From positions 26,932,001 to 26,996,000 of the forward strand of contig JARKIP010000048.1 of the NCBI GenBank assembly GCA_029990175.1: DNA of 64,000 nucleotides, in the 5' to 3' direction. The notes under the pieces were generated by a model. That model was not told where the DNA came from. It saw nothing but the letters and a program-made list of their open reading frames with translations, and made no database searches. Origin of the DNA: Petunia secreta. Taxonomy: Eukaryota > Streptophyta > Magnoliopsida > Solanales > Solanaceae. The translations under genes were made by a program, and so were the position numbers. Shown here piece after piece: positions 55,764-64,000 of the stretch (position 1 is the first letter of the stretch; every line of letters starts with the position of its first letter).

Positions 55764-58700
55764 ATATGTGTTAGAGATAGGGGCTCAGCTATGGTGAAGT
55801 AGCTTCTAGAAGAAATGTGGAGAGAGAACGGAGAAGAATAAAAACTGCATTGCTTCCATTATAAGCTAAGAGTATTACAAGAGCTTACTCAATTAACTAA
55901 CTACCTACTATTTATACTAACTACACTAACTAACTTGTATAATTAAGTACTAGCTAGTCCGCTAACTTATGTTATTTACAATTTGATCCTGATTCTTCTA
56001 GCACTCCCCCTCAAGCTGAGGGTGAAATATATCTTTCATTCCCAGCTTGCTCACTAAATAGTCATGTTGTGCCTTAGATAGAGCTTTAGTAAGGATATTA
56101 GCTAGCTGCTCTCTTGTCCCAATATGTTGAGTTTGAACTAGTCCCTTGTTGATCTTTTCTCTGATGAATAGGTAATCAATATCAATATGTTTTGTATGCT
56201 TATGAAAGATAGGATGAGTTGCTATCTGTATAGCAGCCTTGCTATCACATAATAAGGTGACTGGAAGTCTAACATTCACCCCTAACTCCTGAAACAGATC
56301 TTTGAGCCAAATAATTTCAGCAATGCATGGTTGATCTCATGCTTCTGAATTTAGCTTCTGTTGAACTTCTGGAGACTGTATTCTGTTTCTTTGCCTTCCA
56401 TGAAATAAGAGCACCTCCAAATTTAACCAGATATCTAGTTACAGACCTCCTAGTTTCAACGCATGCACCCCAGTATGAATCACAGTATGCAACAAGGTCT
56501 TGCTTACTATTGGCTAGCATAAACAACCCAATACCAGGAGCATTCTTAATATATTTTACAACTCTCAAAGATGCATCTAAATAAGATTGTTTAGGATCAT
56601 GCATAAATTGACTGAGTAGTTGTACTACAAAGGACAAATCAGGTCTGGTCATGGTAAAATACAGTAATCTTCCTACAAGTCTCTCATAGATACCTCTGTC
56701 CTTGAATCTGTAGTCTCTTCTTGCAGCTTCAGTAGGAACATACTTGTCATATTCTGTAGATGTGAGATTGTGATTGAACTCCAATGGGATAGAGAAGGGC
56801 TTATTGTCAGAAAGCCCCATTTCAGAGATAAGGCCTAAGGCATATTTCCTTTGACACATCAGAATGCCACTCTTGTTTCTGTAGAATTCAATGCCTAGAA
56901 AGTATTTTAGCTCACCCAAATCTTTCATTTTGAACTTAGTCTGCAACCTTGTTCTCACTTGCTCTATAAGAGTCAGACTGCTACCAGTAACCAGTAAGTC
57001 ATCAACATACACAAGTATGATCGCTAGTTCACCATGTATTCTCTGTGTAAATAAGGAGTAATTATAGTATGATTGAACAAAATCCATGGCTAGTAAGGCT
57101 TCAGTCAGTTTCAAGTTCTACTGCCTAGGGGCTTGCTTTAATCTATATAGGACTTATGCAATTTGCACACTTTCCTGTGCTCCCCTAGCTTGAAAGGCCA
57201 TCGGGAACGTAAATATAGACCTCCTCCCATATATCACCTTGAATAAAGGCATTGTGCACATCCATCTGGTAAACATACCAACCAGATGATGAAGCCAATA
57301 CAACCACAGATCTCACAGTAACCATCTTAGCAACTAGAGAAAAAGTTTCTATGTAGTCTAACCTTTCCAGCTGATTGTACCCCTTGGCCACTAGTCTGGC
57401 CTTGTATCTTTCAAATTCACTTGTAGACATGTATTTCACTTTAAGCACCTATTTGCACCCAATAGGAGTCTTCACAGCAGGCAGATCAACTACTGACCAG
57501 GTGTAATTATCTTCTAAGGCCTGAATTTCAGCTTTCATTGCCTCAACCCACTTAGAGTCTTTGCATGCTTCAACAAAAGAGGAAGTCTCAGTTATGACTG
57601 ACTAAGAAACTAAAAAGGCTTTGTAGTGGGGAGAAAGGTGATCATAACAGACAAATTTGAGACAGGGTATGCACAGCAAGACTTCTTAATCTGAACAATG
57701 TAATCTTCCATCCACCCAGGCTGTTTGGGGCCTCTAGAAGACTTTCTAGGGGCAGGTATAGGAGCAAGAGCATCAGCTGAGTGTTGAGCTGGGAGCTGAG
57801 TTGCAGGTAAAGTCTCAGCACTAGGAGTAATAGCAACAGGATCAGGCATCTCAGAAAAAGGTGAGCCAGGGTTATTTAGCTGAGATATGGGTATATCAGA
57901 CACGCTATCTGCAGCAGCAAAGTCTAAGACGGGAAAAAGTGGAGAGCGAGTAGAACTTGAGGTTTTCAAGGGGAAGATATCTTTCCTGAGCACCACATCC
58001 CTACTTATAGATAACACCTTTGTATGTAGATCATAGAGAACGTACCCCTTTTGAGTAGTAGAATATCCCAAGTGAACTGTTGGAACAGCTCTTGGAGAAA
58101 ATTTGTCATGTTTCTTAATAACTGAAGCATAGACTAGACTGCCAAAAATTCTAAGATGTTGCAAGGATGAAACCTTTTGGTACAGCTTTTCAAAAGGTGA
58201 TTTGCCTTGGAGAGTAACAGTGGGTAGTTTGTTAAGTAAGTACACAGCAGTGCTGAAAACTCACCCCAAAATCTGAGGGGAATGAAGGCTTGAAACCTCA
58301 ATGCTCTGGTCATGCCAAGAATGTATCTATGCCTTATTTCTACTACACCATTCTGTTGTGGTGTGTATACACAAGAGATTTGATGCAAAATCCCATAATG
58401 TTTTAACAAGCACTCAACTTGGCTATTGAAAAATTCCGAGCCATTATCAGACCTGAGACACTTAATGTCACAGCTTAATTGAGTTTTGACTAGGCTAATA
58501 AATTCTTGCAGTATCATCGTAGACTCTGCTTTGGAATTGATAAGAAATAGTCGAATAAACCTAGTGAAGTCATCAACCAAGGTCATAGAATATCTCTTAC
58601 CATCATGAGTGGGCACCCTATAAGGCCCCCAAATATCAGCATGCACAATATCAAAAGGGAAAAGAGATTTAGTAACACTCAATTAAAAAGGAATTCTGGA

Positions 58701-61159
58701 TTGCTTTTCAAGAGGACATACTGAACAATAATGGTCTTGTAGCTGTACATTATGCAGAAGTTGAAGCTATTTCAAGACCTTAAGAGAAGCATGACCTAAC
58801 TTTCTATGCCACAGGGCAGAAATATCACTAGCACTAGACAAAGCATAAGGAGCCACTACTTTATTAGTGCAATTATTGTATGAAATGCTATGTACATAGG
58901 GTAAATGTATAGAACTAATAACAGGTTGCTGACTGAAGATCCTTTGTCCTTCTCATTTAAGCAGATAAAGTCTTTTTTCTTCCTTACCAATCCCCAATAC
59001 CTTTCCATTTGAGAGGTCCTGGAAAACACAAAAGTCAGGATAGAAAATCACCAGACATCCTAACTTCTTGGTGACTTGAGATACTGAGAGAAGATTATAC
59101 TTGAAAGCTAGTATATGAAGGACATTACTGACAGAAATCTTCAAGAATAGCTGATTCACCAGTATGAGTGATATCTACCTTACCTCCATTAGGTAAATTT
59201 ACTTTACTTCTGTCACTATCTGTCAACACTTTATATTTATTCAGCAAGCCTAAATCATGTACCATGTGATTTGAAGCACATGTGTCTATAATCCAGTTAT
59301 ACTTAACTAGATTAGTCATGAATGCACTGGAAATACCTACTGAACCAGTAGTAGCTGCATTGGCTTCATGATCAACTCCTTTTCCTTTGTTTAACATCTG
59401 GATAATCTGTGAGTACTGATCTTGATTAAAGAATGGAGGTCTTGGAGATGAACCCGAGGATGCACTAAATCCAGCTGGATTATAGCCATTGTTATATCCA
59501 TGTAATGATTATACAGATTGATGTTGTTTCTATTGTAGCTGGAACACTGAGAATGACCTCTTTGAATTAATCCCTGAGTACTAGACTGACTCATAAACTC
59601 ATTTCTGTTGCCTGAACCAAAAGACTGAGGTGATACATTCATAAACTCAGTTTTGTTGCCTGAACTCTAGGGCTGAGTCTGAGCACTCTGAGCCTCATTA
59701 GGATAGTTGGCTGAATTAGCACGAGTCTGTTGACCCTAAGGTCCCTACTTTTTCTTAGATTTATAGCCCTCAGGGTAACCAATTAGTTGATAGTAGTGCT
59801 CTCTAGTATGCCCTTTGTCAGAGCAATGATCACAATAACGTACAGGCCTATTAGAAGATCTATTTCCACCATTTCTGTTTGAGTTTCCTCTGTTTGTGGT
59901 ATTGAAATTCATAGAGTTTATCTTATTACTTAGAAAAGAAATTGGATCAACTGGTCCAGTTTTAAAAGATGTATTAGATGCCTGCATTCTCTGATTTTCA
60001 ACAGTGATAATCATGGCATAGGCCTGATTTAAACTAGGGAGAGGGCAAGTCATTAACACTTGACTCTTTGTTTGAGCATATGATTCATTGAGCCCCATAA
60101 GATACTGCCATAACTTCTATAGCTGGGAGTGTTTTGTATACTCTTTAGATTCAGCACAACCACAAGAAGATGGTGATATAAGAGCCTCAAGCTCATCCCA
60201 TAACTCTTTGAGCCTAGAGAAATAGGCTGATACAGATGGCATTCCCTGTGTCAGAGTAGTAATCTCCTTATCAAGATAGAATGCTCTAGAAACATTTACT
60301 TTATCAAACCTCTCTCTAAGATCCTCCCACACTATTTATGCATCGGAAGCATAGATTACACTGCTCAAGAGCTCCTTAGACACAGTGTTCATGATCCATG
60401 CCAGTATAATAACATTATATCTATCCTAGAGATCATGAAGCACAAGATCACAACTCTCATTTTTATAGGTGCCTAACACAAAAACGAGCATTTCTTCCCC
60501 CATCAGTATAATTTTCATTGATTTACTCCACAGTGAGTAATTTTCAGAGCCCTGAAGCTGCACTGAAACCAACACTAAACCTTGCTTGTCCGAGTGATGG
60601 ATATACATGGGATGATTATGGTGAATTTTATCATACGGATCACTAGTTGAAGCACTAGCATTGATACTAGCAGAAACTTGAGGATTCACCATTGTATTAC
60701 CAGAATTAACTACGAATTGTTCAAATTACTCACAAATTAGGACAAATCTATAAGATTCAGCGGGATTTATAGAAATTCTCAACAAAAAAATGAACCAAAC
60801 AGTAAAGGAAACCCTAAATTTGACACTTTAACAGTGAAATTTAACAGCAAAAAATAGCGAGGAATGAAGCTTAGTTACCAATTCTGAACTCAGAATCGCA
60901 CTGCCAGTGCTCTGATACCATGTTGAGATAGGAGCTCAGTTATGGTGAAGTAGCTTCTAGAAGAAATGTGGAGAGAGAATGGAGAAGGAGGAAAACTGCA
61001 TTGCTTCAATTATAAGCTAAGAGTATTACAAGAGCTTACTCAACTAACTAACTACCTACTATTTATACTAACTACACTAACTAACTTGTCTAATTAATTA
61101 CTAGCTAGTCCTCTAACTTATGTTATTTACAACTTGATCCTGATTCTTCCAACAATATG
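55764..61159 (-). mobile_element. copia-2 (copy 2), TSD ATATG on both sides
   Basis: LTRs 55769-56003 and 60921-61154, with ATATG at 55764-55768 and 61155-61159. RT and RNase H lie at about 56004-57496, protease-integrase at 57610-59397 and gag at 59636-60692. The Trp codon that is TAG in copy 1 is intact here (59294 is C), so the frame 59125-59397 is open across the protease. Other breaks match copy 1. Confidence 0.95.
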
Positions 61160-61490
61160 TAATAATCTGCAGAATTTGTTGTAACAAAGGTTAAACCATG
61201 ACATTTTGCTTATTCTCTTCCAAAACAAATTTCTCATTCGACCTATGGTTTATGAAGTTGTGTTTGACACATCCTAATACACCCATGTACTTTGAACCAA
61301 AGAATTTCCAAAAAAAAATAAATAAATAAAGAAAATGATATGGTTAAACACATTATAGGAAATCTGTGACAAAAATATATATGCTTGGGTTGTCCATATC
61401 GTAAAAATTTAGTGTAGGGGCCTGTTTGGCGCGCGTTAATTGATTTGTAGCCGTCAAAAATAAATTCGCTGAGAAATAGCCACCTCCGGA

Positions 61491-61925
61491 CAAATCCCAG
61501 TATAAATACTGGGGCCTTGAACAAAACTTGTTCAAAGCCCCAGTATTTATACTGGAAAACTTCAGTAAACTAACCCCAGTATAAAATACTGGGGCTTTGA
61601 ACAAGTTTTGTTCAAGACCCCAGCATTTTGTTATGGGACTTTGTATAAAGCTTCAGTCCCATAACAAAATGCTGGGGCTGTGAACAAAACAACTTGTTCA
61701 AAGCCCCAGCATTGTTATGGGACTGAAACTTTATATATAAAGTCCCATAACCCATAACCCATAACAAAATGCTGGGGCTGTGAACAAAACTTGTTCAAAG
61801 CCCCATCATTTTGTTATGGGACTGAAGCTTTATATATAAAGTCCCATAACAAAATACTTAGGCTTTGAACGAGTTTTGTTCAAAGCCCCAGTATTTTGTT
61901 ATGGGGCTAGTCTGGGGTGTTTTTC
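61491..61925. repeat. Palindromic minisatellite array (copy 2)
   Basis: Same array with CCCATAA repeated once more near 61757, the largest length difference between the two duplicates. Confidence 0.9.
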
Positions 61926-63193
61926 CAACACTAATGGAGCTTAAGTGTGCGCGCGAATTTTTGGCTATTCTTCAATGAATTTTGAAACGGTGGATAATTT
62001 CCATTGAGCGCGTCCAAAAATGGCTAGTGATCAAAATTTCCCGTCCATATCCAACTACCGTTAGTAAAATCATGTAGTCCATGTTAGGGTATCACGTGTT
62101 CCCTCACTGTTTGGAAAATGAATTATTTTATCTTTAGAAGTTGTCTTTAAGCTCACTCTTCAATCAACTTTAAGATTCCAGCACCATCTTTTAATTTTCT
62201 TTCTTAACAATCAGTACTCCACTTTAAACTAGTTGGATAAGATATTAATGGCATATTTGTAAATACACAATACATAGTTAGTATAGATCTTGAGGATATA
62301 CTTGTAAATAAACAACTAGGTTTTTATATTGGTGTGTATTACAGAAATGAGCAAAAAATACCTTGGTCTTATAAATTGAGTTATTTTTAGTGGTATTAAA
62401 GAATTGAGCACTTTTACTTTAAATGAAGCTGAAAGTACAGAATAACCCTTACTAATAGAAAATTTCCTGTAATTACAAAAATACCACCGCAACTTTTTGA
62501 AGCCATAATTACAAAAGTATTACCACACCTTTTTTAATTCGAAATTACAAAAAATGCTAGTGCTTTCTGCACAGCAAAAAATAATGCCAATTTGGTTGTA
62601 TTTCACGCCTATTTTGTGAATAAATAAGGTCAAATCGGGATCATTTCGCTCATACAAAGCAGTCAACCATCTGTGTTTCACGTCTATTTTATGAATAAAT
62701 GAAGCCAAATCGTTATCGTCTCGATTACATACAAAAATCAAAACAAAATAAAATATAAGACAAATCCGGTATCATTTCTTCATACAATGAGCAAAACATT
62801 ATGTTCATTTTAAAATAAATGATGTCAAATCAGCCATACTTTATCGATTCACAAAAAAAACTTTCAAGTGCTTATATATTTAAAAATAACAACAATCTGA
62901 TTGCGTTTATGCATATAATCGTTTCCATTTTTAAAGAAATGAGGCCAAATCGATCTCACTTCACACATCCACAAAAAAAATCTCCAAGTGCTTATATATT
63001 TAGAAATAATGTCAATTCAGCTGTATTTATGCATATATTGGACCAACATCCAAACCGTCTTCAATTCGTTCATTCACAAAAATACATATGAAAATACAAA
63101 AATCAACAAAAATATATTTTTTCAAATCTTACTATTGCACAAAAAAATTACAAAAAAAAATAATAATAATAAAGACTTGTGTTGATTTTGCAG

Positions 63194-63303
63194 GTGAGTG
63201 AACAAACTGCATTGACAATGGCAGTAAGGTTTCCAAGCATGAAGTCACTACAGACATACTTGAACAATAGCACCCAAGAGAAGTATCCATGCCTTGATGA
63301 AAA
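63194..63303 (+). pseudogene. Orphan host-type exon (copy 2)
   Basis: Same exon with splice signals. T at 63260 gives Leu where copy 1 has Val. Confidence 0.45.
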
Positions 63304-63328
63304 GTAAGTTTGTCATGGGAACTGTTTG

Positions 63329-64000
63329 GATTGGGATCCCATCCAGTAATTATTTGTACAATAATGTCCAAACACAACTGAATTAGTGCCATGTGTCCTT
63401 ATTAAAATTTAATTGTCCTATTTATCTCTTTACATCCATCCATCTAAAATCTCTTTCTCCTTCCAAACAAGGCATATACAGGAACCTAACAAAGACTAAT
63501 GAAAAGTCTGCTGTATAGATTGTTTACTCTATTTTCGAAAGCACATTCTACGAAGATATTTAAATTTATTAAGTACTTCTTCGAGTTCAATGAGTTCTCA
63601 AAATGGAAAAAACGAATCATCATGGAAAGCAGAATTGAATTACAATTTTAAAAGTGGGAAAAGTTTCACAGAAGAACATTGTATTCGTTTTCTCCGTAAT
63701 CCACAAGAGATCTCTAATTTTTTACCTCCATAACAGTACACATACTTTGTAAAGGTTTTTCTAAAGAGAAAAAATATACTCTTGCCATTGCAACATATGT
63801 TGCGATGAAATTTGGAGAAGACAAGTGATTGTATATATTAGTACTAAATTTCTTTCTCAAGAAAGCAAAACAAAGTCCACCTTCAAGCTAAAAATAGAAA
63901 TTGAATTTCGGAAAAGCATACAAGTTTGTTGGCTAAGCATTTGTTGGATTCCGGTATATGTTTTTTTTGGAAGGAGAAAAAAGTTTTAAATGGATAGATA
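63329..64000. mobile_element. Long-TIR MITE (copy 2, cut by window end)
   Basis: The left TIR and interior match copy 1. The right TIR is beyond the window, and the window stops about 100 bp before the expected end. Confidence 0.7.

Larger units (their letters stand above)
46785..64000. repeat. Tandem segmental duplication, copy 2 (continues past window end)
   Basis: It matches 25929-43138 (see copy 1 for differences). The junction with LINE A shares AAATTG (46785-46790 and 25929-25934) with both parents. No sign of the repeat ending is seen at 64000. Confidence 0.96.

Overview
The window is plant nuclear DNA made almost entirely of nested transposable elements. It has no complete host gene. 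The mix suggests a dicot, most likely Solanaceae and perhaps Nicotiana: tRNA-iMet-primed copia and gypsy elements, L1-type LINEs, Harbinger, MULE, hAT and Stowaway MITEs, and an AT-rich endogenous pararetrovirus. The family assignment is inference.

Region 1 (1-6411) is a gypsy-like LTR element. It carries one intact 1,172-codon gag-protease ORF and no reverse transcriptase, so it is probably non-autonomous. A GC-rich AGGCGCCCC minisatellite fills its U3 and leader. Region 2 (6412-25928) is older TE-derived DNA. It holds a hAT end, an antisense Athila-like gag fragment, two Helitron-type termini, a degenerate minisatellite, a Stowaway-like remnant, a full-length antisense copia element (13393-18512, TSD AACCT), a copia gag scrap, a Harbinger MITE, a 1.6 kb foldback MULE (10-bp TSD) and a GC-ended MITE (9-bp TSD).

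Region 3 (25929-64000) is dominated by a direct tandem repeat with a period of 20,856 bp. Bases 25929-43138 recur at 46785-64000 with about seven substitutions and two indels (about 0.04%). The unit contains the end of a copia RNase H gene, a broken caulimovirid-type provirus fragment, half of LINE A, half of LINE B, a TRIM, a PDCD2-like host gene remnant split by a Harbinger MITE, an older copia element (TSD ATATG), a palindromic array and an orphan exon.

The nesting gives a historical order. LINE B is oldest. A TRIM entered beside its start codon, and LINE A entered its ORF1 in the opposite orientation with a 15-16 bp TSD. A copia and pararetrovirus patch then interrupted LINE A. LINE A and LINE B are each in their native order only across the 45.3-51.6 kb junction. 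In the first repeat copy LINE A is inside-out, while the copia gene at its left edge is seamless. A simple one-step tandem duplication does not predict this; a circular intermediate recombined into a resident copia element, or a misassembly, would. All boundaries and differences were read by eye.
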